Shown: positions 43,914 to 54,269 of the stretch, in pieces
Layout of the letters: each line of letters begins with the position of its first letter
Position numbering within the stretch: the stretch's first letter is position 1
Assembly (NCBI RefSeq): GCF_030680185.1
Contig: NZ_JAUXVZ010000054.1
Coordinates: 124,001-188,000 of the forward strand
DNA: 64,000 nucleotides
Origin: Phenylobacterium sp.
Lineage (GTDB): Bacteria > Pseudomonadota > Alphaproteobacteria > Caulobacterales > Caulobacteraceae
Direction of reading: 5' to 3'
Notes under the pieces: generated by a model
Seen by the model: only the letters and a program-made list of their open reading frames with translations
What the model was told of the DNA's origin: nothing
Databases searched by the model: none
Program-made: the position numbers and the translations under genes

Positions 43914-45341
43914 TCAGCGCCGCCCTCGGGTCAGATCCACCCCCAGATCCTGGATCTTCTTGCGCAGGGTGTTGCGGTTGAGCCCCAGGATTTCGGCGGC
44001 CCGCACCTGATTGCCCCGGGTCGCCGCCAGGGTGAGCTGGATCAGCGGCCGTTCGACCTCTTCCAGCACCCGGTCATAGAGGCCGGCCGGCGGGACCCCA
44101 TCGGGCTGCTCGGCGAAATAGCCGCCCAGATGCCGCTCCACGAGCTGGGCCAGGGTCAGCGGACCCTCTTGGCCCGGCTGGCTGGGCTGCTGGTCCACCA
44201 GCTCCTTTTCGACGATGCGGGCGGTGATCAGCTCTTCGGCATAAAGGGCGCAGATCCGACGGATCAGGTTTTCCAGCTCGCGCACATTGCCCGGCCAGGC
44301 ATGGAGCTTCAGCCGTTCCAGGGCCGCCTGGTCGATGGTCTTGGACGGCAGGCCCTCGCGGTTGGCCCGCAGCAGGAACGAGCGGGCGAGATCCGGGATG
44401 TCCTCTGTGCGGTCACGCAGGGGCGGCAAACGGATCGGCGCCACGTTCAGGCGGAAATAGAGGTCCTCCCGGAACAGGCCCTGCTGGATCAGGCCGCGCA
44501 GGTCGCGATTGGTGGCCGCGATCAGGCGGGCGTTGGGCCGGCGGCCGGTCTTGGGGTTCAGAGCCGGTTCGGAACCGTCGATCACCCGCAGAAGGCGCGT
44601 CTGGGCGTCCAGGGGCATGTCCCCGATCTCATCCAGGAACAGGGTGCCGCCGTCTGCCTCCACCAGCTTGCCGCTGTCGCTGTCGGTGTCGGCGCGGCCA
44701 AACAGCTCGGTCTCCACCCGCTCGCGCGGGGTGGCCGCCAGGTTGATCACGACGAACTTGCCGTCCTTGCGCCGCCCCATGTCGTGCAGGGCGCGGGCCA
44801 CGAGCTCCTTGCCGGTGCCGGACTCGCCGAGGATCAGCACGGTCAGGTCGGCGCCCACCAGACGGGCGATGGTGCGATAGACCTCCTGCATGGGCGTCGA
44901 GCGGCCGATCAGCGGCAGCCGCTCGTCGCGCATGGCCCGGGCCTGGGCGCGGGAGGCCTCGGCGTCGGCGGGGCGCGACAGGGCCCGGCGGGCCACGGCG
45001 GTCATGTCGTCCAGGTCGAAGGGCTTGGGCACATAGTCGAAGGCGCCGATCTCGGCGGCGTTGACGGCGGTCAGAAGGGTGTTCTGCGCGCTCATGACGA
45101 TGACCGGCAGCTTGGGACGCTCCTTGCGGATGCGCGGCAGGACGTCGAACACGTTCTCGTCGGGCATCATCACGTCGGTGATGACCAGATCGCCCTCGCC
45201 TTCCGACACCCACTTCAGCAGGGTCGAGGCGTTGCCCGTGGCCCGGACCTGGTAGCCCAGCCGGGTGAAGGACTGGGAGAGGACAAGCCGGATGGAGGAA
45301 TCATCATCCGCAATGAGGATCTTCTTACCTGCGGCGCTCAT
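43914..45341 (-). CDS. ntrC: nitrogen regulator NtrC lacking GAFTGA
   Basis: 475-aa response regulator: D56 receiver site (LVITDVMMP), Walker [10 protein letters not shown] (171-179), Walker [11 protein letters not shown] and a Fis-like HTH ([20 protein letters not shown]). The sigma-54 contact motif GAFTGA is absent; the equivalent stretch reads [21 protein letters not shown]. crescentus and some Rhodobacteraceae NtrC proteins also lack it and act without sigma-54. ntrB overlaps by 4 nt. Confidence 0.95.
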   Translation of the reverse strand: MSAAGKKILIADDDSSIRLVLSQSFTRLGYQVRATGNASTLLKWVSEGEGDLVITDVMMPDENVFDVLPRIRKERPKLPVIVMSAQNTLLTAVNAAEIGAFDYVPKPFDLDDMTAVARRALSRPADAEASRAQARAMRDERLPLIGRSTPMQEVYRTIARLVGADLTVLILGESGTGKELVARALHDMGRRKDGKFVVINLAATPRERVETELFGRADTDSDSGKLVEADGGTLFLDEIGDMPLDAQTRLLRVIDGSEPALNPKTGRRPNARLIAATNRDLRGLIQQGLFREDLYFRLNVAPIRLPPLRDRTEDIPDLARSFLLRANREGLPSKTIDQAALERLKLHAWPGNVRELENLIRRICALYAEELITARIVEKELVDQQPSQPGQEGPLTLAQLVERHLGGYFAEQPDGVPPAGLYDRVLEEVERPLIQLTLAATRGNQVRAAEILGLNRNTLRKKIQDLGVDLTRGRR

Positions 45342-46453
45342 GCCGAGACGTCCTTTTCGGTCACAATGGGAAGCAACACGCGGAACACTGTCCGCCCAGG
45401 TTCAGACTCGAAATCGATCAGGCCGCCGTGGCCGGCGACCAGCTTGGAGACCAGGGCCAGGCCAAGGCCGGCCCCATTCGGCTTGGTGGTGATGAAGGGC
45501 TGGAAGAGACTTTCGCGCAGGTGCGAGGGCACGCCGGGGCCATTGTCCTGGATCCGCACTTCCAGCGGCGTGCCGCGGAGCTGGCGGTCCTTGGCCGAGC
45601 GCACCCGCACGCCATGGCGGTAGGCGGTAGTGATCAGCACCTCGCCGCGACCGTCGCCCCGGGCATGGGCGGCTTCCGAGGCGTTCTTCACCAGGTTCAG
45701 GAAGACCTGGATAAGCTGGTCCTCGTCGCCTGGCGTCGATGGCAGGGACGGATCGTACTGTTCGCGCAGCAGCAGGCCATCGGCGACGCCGTTGACCGCC
45801 AGGGCGCGGACGCGGTCGAGGACTTCGTGGATGTTGACCGGATTGCGGGCCGGCGGCGCATCGTCGGCGAACACCTCCATGCGATCCACCAGCCGCTTCA
45901 CCCGATCGGTCTCATCGACGATCAGCTGGGCCAGGGGCACGTCCTCGGCCTTGGCGCCGGCCTTCAGCAGCTGGGCGGCGCCGCGGATGCCGGCCAGGGG
46001 ATTCTTGATCTCGTGGGCCAGCATGCGGCCCAGACCCATGATCGAGCGAAGGCCCGCCACGTCGCCGGCGAACTCCGAGAACACCCCGCCCTTGACCTGC
46101 AGGGTCAGCAGCACCGAGCCGTCCCCCAGGGGGGCGGCTGCGCCGTCGGCCTCGAAGGGCGGCAGGCCGAAGAGGTTCATCCCGATACCCCGTTCGCGCA
46201 CCGCTCCGCCCTCCTCAAGGGCGCGGTTGAGCAGTTCGACCAGGGGAGAGCCCGGCGGCAGGGCGGCCCGGAAACGGCCTCTGGCCAACAGGCCCAGGCC
46301 CTGGCCGAACAGCGCCTCGGCCGCCTCATTCACCGCGATCAGGGCGCCGTCGCGATCGATGACCATGGCCGGCTCGGGGCTCAGGTCGAAAGCGGCGGAT
46401 TTGAGCGCCGACAGCTCCGCGCCGCTGGATGTCGTCTTGGTCCGGCTCGTCAT
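45338..46453 (-). CDS. ntrB: nitrogen sensor histidine kinase NtrB
   Basis: 371-aa soluble kinase: N-terminal PAS region, HisKA with phospho-His in [20 protein letters not shown], and ATPase lobe ending [20 protein letters not shown]. Controlled by PII proteins, it phosphorylates or dephosphorylates NtrC. It overlaps both dusB (ATGA) and ntrC (ATGA), making a single tightly coupled unit. Confidence 0.95.
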   Translation of the reverse strand: MTSRTKTTSSGAELSALKSAAFDLSPEPAMVIDRDGALIAVNEAAEALFGQGLGLLARGRFRAALPPGSPLVELLNRALEEGGAVRERGIGMNLFGLPPFEADGAAAPLGDGSVLLTLQVKGGVFSEFAGDVAGLRSIMGLGRMLAHEIKNPLAGIRGAAQLLKAGAKAEDVPLAQLIVDETDRVKRLVDRMEVFADDAPPARNPVNIHEVLDRVRALAVNGVADGLLLREQYDPSLPSTPGDEDQLIQVFLNLVKNASEAAHARGDGRGEVLITTAYRHGVRVRSAKDRQLRGTPLEVRIQDNGPGVPSHLRESLFQPFITTKPNGAGLGLALVSKLVAGHGGLIDFESEPGRTVFRVLLPIVTEKDVSA

Positions 46454-47457
46454 GCGGCCAACCTCGCCTCAGGGCCGCGCCAGAGCGCAGCCAGTTCAGA
46501 TTTCACCTCGGACGGATCCTCCAGTCGGCAGAGCCGCGAACGGGCGGCCCGCCTGGCCTCGGCCTGCATGGGCCAAGGCGCGTTATCGATGTAGGCGGCC
46601 AGATGCTTGCGGAAGATCCGCAGGCCCAGGCGCGCGCCATAGAAGTCGAGGGCGTCCTCGAAATGGGCGAGGACGATCGAAAGCCGCGTTTGCGCATCCG
46701 GCCCTTGGAAAGTCCGGCCCTCCAGGGCGGCCTCGATCTCGGCGGCGATCCAGGGCCGGCCATAGACGCCGCGGCCCACCATGACCCCGTCGGCGCCCGA
46801 GAGCGCCAGGGCCTGGCGGGCGGTCTCGCCGTCCACGATGTCGCCATTGACGATGACCGGCACGTCCACCGCCGCCTTCACCCGGGCCACGGCGGCCCAG
46901 TCGGCGGCGCCCTTGTAGAACTGGCTGCGGGTGCGACCGTGAACCGTGACCGCCCGGGCGCCGACGCCGACGCATCGCGCGGCGAGCTCTGGCGCATTCA
47001 GGTTGGCGGCGTCCCAGCCCAGCCGCATCTTGACGGTGACGGGCACGTCCACGGCCTGGGCGATCGCATCGACGATGGCTTCAGCAAGGTCGGGCTCGCG
47101 CATCAGGGCCGAGCCGCAGGCGACCCCGGTCACCTCGCGGGCCGGGCAACCGAAGTTGATGTCGATGATCTCGGCGCCGGCCTTGGCCGCCAGCCGGGCG
47201 CCCTGGGCCATGGTCGCCGGGTCTCGCCCGACCAATTGAACCACCATCAGGGGCAGGCCCTCGCCGACCGCGGCGCGGCGGACCACGTCAGGCCGGCCAC
47301 GGGCGAATTCGTCCGACGCGACCATTTCCGTGGCCACATAGGGGGCGCCCAGGCGACTGGCCGCGCGACGAAATGGAAGGTCGGATACGCCGGTCATGGG
47401 CGCGATCCAGACGCGCCCGCCAACCTCAATTTCCCCGACCTTGAGCTTATTGCCCAT
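46450..47457 (-). CDS. dusB: tRNA-dihydrouridine synthase (NifR3/DusB)
   Basis: 335-aa FMN enzyme reducing uridines in the D-loop of tRNA. It has the PMTGVSDLPFRR start, VQLVGRDP, the catalytic-Cys segment INFGCPAREVTGVACGSALM and NGDIVDGETA. It heads the dusB-ntrBC-ntrYX operon as in many alphaproteobacteria, where it was first called nifR3. It is divergent from ispDF with a 90-bp gap. Confidence 0.95.
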   Translation of the reverse strand: MGNKLKVGEIEVGGRVWIAPMTGVSDLPFRRAASRLGAPYVATEMVASDEFARGRPDVVRRAAVGEGLPLMVVQLVGRDPATMAQGARLAAKAGAEIIDINFGCPAREVTGVACGSALMREPDLAEAIVDAIAQAVDVPVTVKMRLGWDAANLNAPELAARCVGVGARAVTVHGRTRSQFYKGAADWAAVARVKAAVDVPVIVNGDIVDGETARQALALSGADGVMVGRGVYGRPWIAAEIEAALEGRTFQGPDAQTRLSIVLAHFEDALDFYGARLGLRIFRKHLAAYIDNAPWPMQAEARRAARSRLCRLEDPSEVKSELAALWRGPEARLAA

Positions 47458-47547
47458 TTTATGATCACCCTTACCGCTGCCTTTTTAGGCAATTTGTGCG
47501 GCGCCGTAAAGCCTGGACAACAGGCCTTGGCGCCCTAAACACGCCGC

Positions 47548-48696
47548 ATGAGCTTTTCGGCCATAGTTGTCGCCGCGGGAAGCGGGACCCGCGCGGGCGC
47601 AGGGACGCCTAAGGCCTGGCGCCCGCTGGGCGGACGGGCGGTGGCTCGCTGGTCGATTGAGGCCCTTTTGGCGGCCGGCGCCGATGAGGTCGTGGTGGCG
47701 GTGGCGGCCGACATGGTCGAGACCGCAAGGACGGCCTTGCACGGGCTTCCCAACATCACCCTGGTCGAGGGCGGCGCCACCCGATCCGGTTCGGTCAGGG
47801 CTGCGCTGGCGGCCGTCCCGCCGCATCGGCAAGATCGGCCTGTCCTCATCCACGACGCCGCCCGCCCCTTCCTTAGCCGAGACCATGTGTCGCAGGCGCT
47901 GGGCGCCCTCGCCCAGGCCGATGGGGCGATCCTCGCCCTGCCGCTCGCCGATACGCTCAAGCGGCAGGCTGACGGCGTCCTTGAGACCCCGTCCCGCGAG
48001 GGGTTGTGGCGCGCCCAGACCCCCCAGGCCTTCGCCCATGATCGACTGAGCGCCGCCTACGCCGTCTGGCCCGGCGACCAGGAGCCGACGGACGACGCCC
48101 AGGTGATGACCGCCGCCGGTGGCGCGGTGGCGATCTGTCCCGGCGATCCCTTGCTGTTCAAGCTGACCTATCCAGAGGACTTCGCCATGGCCGAACGACT
48201 CGCGAGCGGCGCCCGGCTGGTTCGCACGGGCCAGGGATTTGACGCCCACCGCTGGGGTCCCGGCGACGCCGTCTGGCTCTGCGGCGTGCGCATCGACCAC
48301 GACCAGACCCTGATCGGCCACTCCGACGCCGACGCCGGCCTTCACGCCCTGACGGACGCCCTGCTCGGGGCCATCGGCGCTGGCGACATCGGCGAGCACT
48401 TCCCACCCAGCGATCCCCAGTGGCGAGGCGCGTCGTCCGACCAGTTCCTGGCTCACGCCGCCCAGCTGGTGCGCAGCCGCGGCGGCGAGATCATCAACGT
48501 GGACGTCACCCTGATCTGCGAGCGGCCCAAGATCCGGCCGCATCGGGACGCCATGCGCGCGCGCCTCGCCGAGATCCTCGGCCTCCCCGAAGACCGGATC
48601 AGCGTCAAGGCCACCACCACCGAGGGCATGGGCTTCACCGGCCGGCAGGAAGGCCTCGCCGCCCAGGCCCTGGCCACCGTCGAGACGCCGCGCTAG
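47548..48696 (+). CDS. ispDF: bifunctional IspD-IspF isoprenoid enzyme
   Basis: 382-aa fusion carrying two MEP-pathway steps. IspD (residues 1 to about 225): VVAAGSGTRAG nucleotide loop, EGGATRSGSVRAAL, HDAARPF. IspF (about 226 to end): GQGFDAHRW, GHSDADAGLHALTDALLGAIGAGDIGEHFPPSD. The MEP cyclodiphosphate route supplies isoprenoids. The fusion is characteristic of alphaproteobacteria. Confidence 0.96.
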   Translation: MSFSAIVVAAGSGTRAGAGTPKAWRPLGGRAVARWSIEALLAAGADEVVVAVAADMVETARTALHGLPNITLVEGGATRSGSVRAALAAVPPHRQDRPVLIHDAARPFLSRDHVSQALGALAQADGAILALPLADTLKRQADGVLETPSREGLWRAQTPQAFAHDRLSAAYAVWPGDQEPTDDAQVMTAAGGAVAICPGDPLLFKLTYPEDFAMAERLASGARLVRTGQGFDAHRWGPGDAVWLCGVRIDHDQTLIGHSDADAGLHALTDALLGAIGAGDIGEHFPPSDPQWRGASSDQFLAHAAQLVRSRGGEIINVDVTLICERPKIRPHRDAMRARLAEILGLPEDRISVKATTTEGMGFTGRQEGLAAQALATVETPR

Positions 48697-48717
48697 CGCC
48701 TCACGCCCTAGCGCCTC
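48693..48717. repeat. 25-bp direct repeat CTAGCGCCTC-N5-CTAGCGCCTC
   Basis: Two 10-bp copies (48693-48702 and 48708-48717) sit between the convergent stops of ispDF and the membrane aminopropyltransferase-like gene; the first copy includes the ispDF TAG. Function unknown. Confidence 0.6.
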
Positions 48718-50973
48718 TCAGGGCAGCCAGGCCCAGATCTCCTTCATCCGCGCATACATCGCCCCGGGCAGGTTGGTGTAGGCGTCGGTCCAGGGGGCGG
48801 CCAGGGTCGGATCGATCGGGTCCCAGCGGACATCGTTCTCGTAGGGCTCAAGCGCCGCCTCGGACCGGGCCACGATCACCACATCCTCAGACGACTCCCA
48901 GAGCGGCGGGCTTTCATAGGCTGCGGCGTGACGTTGCAGCAGACCCACGCCGCCCGCCGCCTCAACCACCGCCATGGCCGGCGAGATCAGGTCGAGGTTG
49001 CGGTTCGAGAGGTGCATGATCAGCACCCCGTCGGGCTTCAACCGCGCCAGATACATCCGCACCGCCTCCACCGTCAGCAGGTGGGCCGGCACCGCGTCCG
49101 AGGAGAAGGCGTCAAGCAGCAGCAGATCGAACTGGCCCTCGGGCTGATCCTGCAGGGTCAGGCGCGCATCGCCGATCACATAGTCGATCGGCCCCTTGGC
49201 GCATTCGGTGGTGTAGGTGAAATAGGCCGGGTCATTGGCGATGCGGACCATCATCGGATCGATCTCGAAGAAGGTCATCCGATCTTCCGGTCGTACAAAG
49301 GCCGCCACCGTCCCTGTCCCCAGGCCGACGGCGCCAATGGTCAGGCTGGCCTTTTCAGCGCGTTTTGCGGCGAACACCTGTCCGATCGGCGTCTCGGGCG
49401 CATAGTAGACGATGGGACGACAGCGATGTTCCGGGGCCCTCGCCTGGGCCCCGTGCAGGGTGGTGCCGTGGGCGAGCATATGGACCGTGCCGCCCAGCGC
49501 CTCGACCGGCATCACCGACTGGCGTGCGACCCCGAAGAAGCTGCGCCATTGCTGACGCACATCGACCCGGTCGCCGACCATCTGGGCGGAGATCAGCAGC
49601 ATGGTGATGGTGGCGAAGAAGAGCACCGTGCTCCGCCGGATGAGAAAGGCGGCGACGGTGACCACGCCCAGCAGGATGCGAACGACCGACTCGCTGCCGG
49701 CATAGAGGCCTGCCAGGACAGGCGCGACCGCCAGAGCGACGACGGCGATGGCGAAGAGGCCCCAGCGCCAGGCCTTGTCCGTCGCCATCTCCCAGGGCCG
49801 GCCCAGACAGGCCAGGGCCAGGACCAGGGGATATTCCCAGACATTGACGAAAATCACCGGCGCGACGAAGGCGTTGAACCCGCCCCCCAGCACGCCGCCG
49901 ATGGACAGGCACAGGTAGAATTCTGTGAGCCGGCTGGGCGGCGGGCGGCGCTCCACCAGGGTCTGGTGGCACACCAGCGCCGTCAGGAAGAATGCCGCCA
50001 GGTGAATCCCCAGCTGAAGCAGCAGATTGGTGGTGTGGAACGGCATGATCACGGCGCAGGCCGCCAGCGCCGCCGCGTGGAACAGCAGCCCGACACGCCG
50101 GGAAATCAGCGGCCGATCCTGGAAGGCGATGACGAAGGTCAGCAGATAGAGCGCCAAAGGCACGACCCAGATGAAGGGCGCCGAAGCGACGTCGGTCGTG
50201 ATGTGGGTCGTGACCCCCAGCATCAGGCTGGACGGAATGGCCGCCAGACCGATCCAGATCAGGCGGGTCCGCCATGGCCTGATCGGCGCCAGATCCTGGC
50301 CATCGGCCTCGACGGCGACCGCCGCGGCGACCTGGGACGGGGCGCGGGCGACCATCAGGCCCAGACACGCCATCAAGACGACGAAGCCGCCATAGCCCAG
50401 GCTCCAGGCGATGGTCTGGGCCTGGACCGCCAGGGTCGGCTCGACGGCGATGGGATAGCCCAGCAGGGCGATCAAGCTGCCGAGATTGCTGGCGGCGTAC
50501 AGCACATAGGGGCCCCGCCCTTCCCCCTCCCGATAGATGCGCGCGTGCCAGGCCTGCGCGAGCGGAGCCGTCGCCGAGAGCACGGCGAAGGGCGCCCCCA
50601 CCATCAAGCCCAAGGCGCCGAGCAGCCACAGCGCTGGATGATCAGAGGTCGGCGGCCCCAACATCTCGTGCACGCGCAGCGGCAGCACCAGAGCGGCTAT
50701 CAGCAGGGCTGCGCCATGGATCATCGCCTGACGGCGCACCGACCCGGCTCTTTGCAACAGGTGGGCATAGGCGTAGCCGACCAGCAGGGCGGCCTGGAAG
50801 AAGGCCATGCTGGTGTTCCACACCGCCGGCGTGCCCCCCATGAGCGGCAGGAGCAGCTTGGCGGCCATGGGCTGGACCATGAACACAAGCGTGGCGCTGG
50901 CGAAGACAGTGACGCCGAACAGGGCCGGCGCGACGGCGGGGGCGGCCTGGGGATGAGGCGCTGACAGGCTCAT
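48718..50973 (-). CDS. membrane-fused spermidine synthase-like protein
   Basis: A 751-aa protein. The first 500 residues contain a dozen or more hydrophobic segments. The C-terminal domain is a SpeE-like Rossmann fold: LGTGTVAAF, FFEIDPMMVRIA, DYVIGDARLTL and LLLLDAFSSDAVPAHLL. The aminopropyltransferase active-site block (DSTDPxGP in SpeE) is replaced by DAFSSD, so the reaction is uncertain. The family is annotated as fused MFS/spermidine synthase; no polyamine genes lie nearby. Confidence 0.82.
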   Translation of the reverse strand: MSLSAPHPQAAPAVAPALFGVTVFASATLVFMVQPMAAKLLLPLMGGTPAVWNTSMAFFQAALLVGYAYAHLLQRAGSVRRQAMIHGAALLIAALVLPLRVHEMLGPPTSDHPALWLLGALGLMVGAPFAVLSATAPLAQAWHARIYREGEGRGPYVLYAASNLGSLIALLGYPIAVEPTLAVQAQTIAWSLGYGGFVVLMACLGLMVARAPSQVAAAVAVEADGQDLAPIRPWRTRLIWIGLAAIPSSLMLGVTTHITTDVASAPFIWVVPLALYLLTFVIAFQDRPLISRRVGLLFHAAALAACAVIMPFHTTNLLLQLGIHLAAFFLTALVCHQTLVERRPPPSRLTEFYLCLSIGGVLGGGFNAFVAPVIFVNVWEYPLVLALACLGRPWEMATDKAWRWGLFAIAVVALAVAPVLAGLYAGSESVVRILLGVVTVAAFLIRRSTVLFFATITMLLISAQMVGDRVDVRQQWRSFFGVARQSVMPVEALGGTVHMLAHGTTLHGAQARAPEHRCRPIVYYAPETPIGQVFAAKRAEKASLTIGAVGLGTGTVAAFVRPEDRMTFFEIDPMMVRIANDPAYFTYTTECAKGPIDYVIGDARLTLQDQPEGQFDLLLLDAFSSDAVPAHLLTVEAVRMYLARLKPDGVLIMHLSNRNLDLISPAMAVVEAAGGVGLLQRHAAAYESPPLWESSEDVVIVARSEAALEPYENDVRWDPIDPTLAAPWTDAYTNLPGAMYARMKEIWAWLP

Positions 50974-51066
50974 CGCGCCGATTCGGCTTGTAAGGTCATG
51001 TCCGGCAATGGTGTGGTCTGCGCAGCCCGGCGCCTAGCGCCTTACTGATGTTGCGTCGGAGTGCCC

Positions 51067-51564
51067 ATGTTTTCCTTGGAAATCGAGACCTTGGCCCGCC
51101 TGCTGATCGACGAAGCGCGACAGAAGTCCCTGCGAATCGTCACCGCCGAGAGCTGCACCGGCGGGCTGGTCAGCGCCGCCATCTGCGCGATTCCCGGCGC
51201 ATCGGACGTCCTGGACCGGGGTTTCGTCACCTATTCCAACCGGGCCAAGCAGGAGATGCTGGGCGTTCCCGGCGACCTGATCGCCGACCTCGGTGCGGTG
51301 TCCGAGCCGGTGGCGCGGATGATGGCCGAAGGCGCCCTGGAGAACTCCAACGCTCACCTGGCCGTGGCCATCACCGGCATCGCCGGCCCCGACGGCGGCA
51401 CGCGGATGAAGCCGGTGGGCACGGTCCACATCGCCACGGCGCGGACCAATCACGGCCTGACCCATCGGGCTGAGCTGTTCGAGTTCGAGACCCGGTTCGA
51501 AATCCAGCAGGCGGCCGCCCAGGCGGCCTTGGAGATGCTCCGCGAGCGCCTGAGCCAGTCCTAG
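51067..51564 (+). CDS. cinA: CinA-family nicotinamide-nucleotide amidase (PncC type)
   Basis: 165-aa single-domain CinA C-terminal protein, hydrolysing NMN in NAD salvage. The features are TAESCTGGLVSAAIC, the ITGIAGPDGGT block and VHIATA. ATG 51067 is preferred over the in-frame GTG at 51061. Its TAG overlaps the ratA stop on the opposite strand through CTAG. Confidence 0.88.
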   Translation: MFSLEIETLARLLIDEARQKSLRIVTAESCTGGLVSAAICAIPGASDVLDRGFVTYSNRAKQEMLGVPGDLIADLGAVSEPVARMMAEGALENSNAHLAVAITGIAGPDGGTRMKPVGTVHIATARTNHGLTHRAELFEFETRFEIQQAAAQAALEMLRERLSQS

Positions 51565-52034
51565 GCCGCGGGATCGTCTGCGACCGCTGGCGGACCATAC
51601 AACGCGCTGGCCCGGGCCTCGAAACAGCCGATCAGCCGGTCCACCGCCTGGTGGAAATTGGCGCTCAGGAGCGCCGCCAGCAGGCGGGACTTGAACTCGA
51701 AATCGATTTCGAACTCGATCTTCGTCCCCGCGGGGTCGTCGTGGAACCGCCAGCGGTTCTCCAGTCGCTTGAATGGGCCGGAGATCAGCCCGACCTGGAT
51801 GGTGCGCGCCTTGGCGTCGCGGCGCACGCGGGTGGAGAAGCGTTCCTTCAGGAAAGAGAAGCCGACGGCGACCTCGGCGTCCAGCATATCGACGCCCTCC
51901 CCGACCGCACGCTGGTTCCAGGTCCGCATGCCCGTGATCCAGGGCACGAATTCCGGATAGCGCGCCACATCGCCGACAAGCGCGAACAACTGGTCGGGTC
52001 CATAGGGCAGGACTTTAGTGACGCGGTGATGCAA
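51561..52034 (-). CDS. ratA: RatA/Coq10-type START-domain protein
   Basis: A 157-aa START-fold protein of the COQ10/RatA group. The sequence contains the typical LFALVGDVARYPEFVPWI start and MLDAEVAVGFSFLKERFSTRV core. Members bind ubiquinone or ribosomes. TTG 52034 is used because family proteins begin MHHHV-like sequence there (HHRVTKVLPYG). It lies 8 nt after the lipA stop, as in related genomes. Confidence 0.82.
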   Translation of the reverse strand: MHHRVTKVLPYGPDQLFALVGDVARYPEFVPWITGMRTWNQRAVGEGVDMLDAEVAVGFSFLKERFSTRVRRDAKARTIQVGLISGPFKRLENRWRFHDDPAGTKIEFEIDFEFKSRLLAALLSANFHQAVDRLIGCFEARASALYGPPAVADDPAA

Positions 52035-52042
52035 GGGGAACT

Positions 52043-53029
52043 CTAGGCCCGGACCGAAGCCTGGGCGGCTAGGCGCGCCTCCTGCGCATGGCGGGCGGCC
52101 TGCAGCTTGGCGAAGTCCTCGCCCGCATGGTGCGACGAGCGGGTGAGCGGACTGGCCGAGACCATCAGGAAACCCTTGGCCCGGGCGATCTCTTCGTAGC
52201 CGGCGAACTCTTCGGGCGTCACATAGCGGTCGATGGCCGCGTGCTTGCGGGTCGGCTGCAGGTATTGGCCGATGGTCAGGAAATCGACGCCGGCCGAGCG
52301 CATGTCGTCCATCACCTGCATGACCTCCTCCTTGCTCTCGCCAAGGCCGACCATCAGGCCGGACTTGGTGAACTGCGCCGGGTCGCGTTCTTTGACGCGC
52401 TCCAGCAGCCGCAGGGAGTTGTAGTAGCGTGCGCCGGGGCGGATGGAGAGATAGAGCCGCGGCACGGTCTCCAGGTTGTGGTTGAAGACGTCCGGACGGG
52501 CGTCGATGATGGTCTCCACCGCGCTCAAGGGCTTGCGAAGGAAGTCCGGCGTCAGGATCTCCACCGTCGCCCCTGGCGCCGCAGCGCGGATCGCGCGCAC
52601 CACTTCGGCGAAGTGCCAGGCGCCGCCATCGGCCAGGTCGTCGCGGTCCACCGAGGTGATGACGACGTGCTTCAGCCCCATCTTGGCCACCGCATCGCCG
52701 ACCCGCGCGGGCTCGGTGGGATCCAGCGCCCCGGGCTTGCCGGTGGTGACGTTGCAGAAGGCGCAGGCCCGGGTGCAGATCTCGCCCATGATCATCATGG
52801 TGGCGTGGCTCTGCGACCAGCACTCGCCGATATTCGGACAGGCGGCCTCTTCGCAGACTGTGACGAGGCCGTGGGCCTTCACCACCTCGCGGGTGGCGGC
52901 ATAGCCGGCCGAGCCCGGGGCGCGAACCCGCAGCCATTCCGGCTTGCGCAGCAGCGGCGTGTCGGGGCGCGCCTGCTTTTCGGGGTGGCGGGGACGCGGG
53001 CGGGCCAGATTGTCGATGACGACGGTCAT
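52043..53029 (-). CDS. lipA: lipoyl synthase
   Basis: 328-aa radical SAM enzyme inserting two sulphurs into octanoyl-lysine groups. The N-terminal auxiliary-cluster cysteines lie in [12 protein letters not shown], the radical SAM motif is [10 protein letters not shown] and a C-terminal RSSHHAGE with conserved Ser is present. ATG 53029 is chosen as the family-like start. Target proteins PdhB, PdhC (both with lipoyl domains) are encoded nearby. Confidence 0.96.
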   Translation of the reverse strand: MTVVIDNLARPRPRHPEKQARPDTPLLRKPEWLRVRAPGSAGYAATREVVKAHGLVTVCEEAACPNIGECWSQSHATMMIMGEICTRACAFCNVTTGKPGALDPTEPARVGDAVAKMGLKHVVITSVDRDDLADGGAWHFAEVVRAIRAAAPGATVEILTPDFLRKPLSAVETIIDARPDVFNHNLETVPRLYLSIRPGARYYNSLRLLERVKERDPAQFTKSGLMVGLGESKEEVMQVMDDMRSAGVDFLTIGQYLQPTRKHAAIDRYVTPEEFAGYEEIARAKGFLMVSASPLTRSSHHAGEDFAKLQAARHAQEARLAAQASVRA

Positions 53030-53117
53030 AGGGCTTAGATCGGCTCTCAACGGCCTCGGATCAAGCCGTGATTGCGCGCACTTGCGTCGCAGGGGGCGCA
53101 TAGGCTGAAACTGCGCC

Positions 53118-54143
53118 ATGCGTCGCGCCCTCCTCCTCATCGCCGCCCTGGTTCTGGCGGCCTGCGATCCGGGCCAGGGGCGCGAAGCCTTCACCGACAG
53201 CCGGCCGCCGCCCAGCCTGTCGCCACGCTTCCTGGCCCCCGAAGGCTGGGCCTGGGGGGTGGTCCAGGCCGAGGGCCAGCCTCAGCTGCGCTATGGGGTG
53301 TCCTCACCGGTGGCCGTCGGGACCCGCGCCCAGGTGCTGATCGTGCCGGCCTATGGCGAATCGGGCGAGGTCTGGTTCGAGACGGCGCGACAGCTGAACG
53401 CCCGCGGCTATGCGGTCTGGGTGCTTGAGCGCGCCGGCCAGGGCGGCTCTGGCCGCTATCTCAGCCCCCACGACCTGGGTCACACCGACGGCTTCGAGGC
53501 TGGCGCAGAGGCGGTGCGAAGCCTCATCGCTGGCGCCATTCGTCCCGATGACGACGTTCCCCTCATCCTGCTGGGCGCCGGCGACGCGGCGCTCACCGCC
53601 GTGATGGCCGCCCAGGGCGGCGCGGCGATCGACGCCATGATCCTCAGCGGCCCGGACTTCCGACCGCAGGCGGCGCCCAAACGATGGGAGTCCCTGGCCA
53701 GCCGCGTCGGGCTCGCCCGAGCGCCCGCGCCAGGCTGGCGCGCCTGGAGCCGCGAGGCCCCCGACGATCACGCCGCCGGCGTCGCCTCCGATCCGTGGCG
53801 CGGCAAGGTGCGTCACGCCTGGCAAACGGCCAATCCCGATCTGAGGCTGACCGGGCCAAGTCTCGGCTGGGCGGCGGCGCAGTCCAGGGCCCTGGCGCAG
53901 ATCCTGGCGGCCCCCGCCTTGAGCATGCCGGTCTTGATCCTTGGTCCCGCCGAAGGGGCTGACGCCGCCCAGACCTTCTGCGCGACGCTGGCGGCCTGCG
54001 AGTACATCGCCACCCAGGATCCGGGCACGGCGCTGCATCTGGGCGAAGACTCCCACCGAACACTCTGGTTTGAAACGATAACGGACCACCTAGCCCAGGC
54101 GGCGAGCCAGGCGCGCGCCGTGAGGCCCGCCCCTGGCGCATGA
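53118..54143 (+). CDS. alpha/beta-hydrolase-fold lipoprotein, probably degenerate active site
   Basis: A 341-aa protein with a signal ending in lipobox LAAC (about residue 16) and an alpha/beta hydrolase fold: [40 protein letters not shown] is the core with oxyanion region. The nucleophile elbow reads LLGAGDAAL rather than GxSxG, so the serine is missing, and activity is doubtful. It is divergent from lipA and precedes an acyl ligase. Confidence 0.75.
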   Translation: MRRALLLIAALVLAACDPGQGREAFTDSRPPPSLSPRFLAPEGWAWGVVQAEGQPQLRYGVSSPVAVGTRAQVLIVPAYGESGEVWFETARQLNARGYAVWVLERAGQGGSGRYLSPHDLGHTDGFEAGAEAVRSLIAGAIRPDDDVPLILLGAGDAALTAVMAAQGGAAIDAMILSGPDFRPQAAPKRWESLASRVGLARAPAPGWRAWSREAPDDHAAGVASDPWRGKVRHAWQTANPDLRLTGPSLGWAAAQSRALAQILAAPALSMPVLILGPAEGADAAQTFCATLAACEYIATQDPGTALHLGEDSHRTLWFETITDHLAQAASQARAVRPAPGA

Positions 54144-54269
54144 TGCGCCCCGCTGGCTGACGCCGCATGCGCACACAGCTTCCCAAGCCTGTCGGGCGCC
54201 TCTACCGTCCGGCGCAACAAGACGGGCGCCGACGCGAATGGGCGCTCACCTGCCGGAGGACCTCAGCCC

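Noticed and set aside
48928..50964. 678-codon frame antisense to the membrane aminopropyltransferase-like gene
   Set aside because: Composition typical of antisense GC-rich frames and no recognisable motif.
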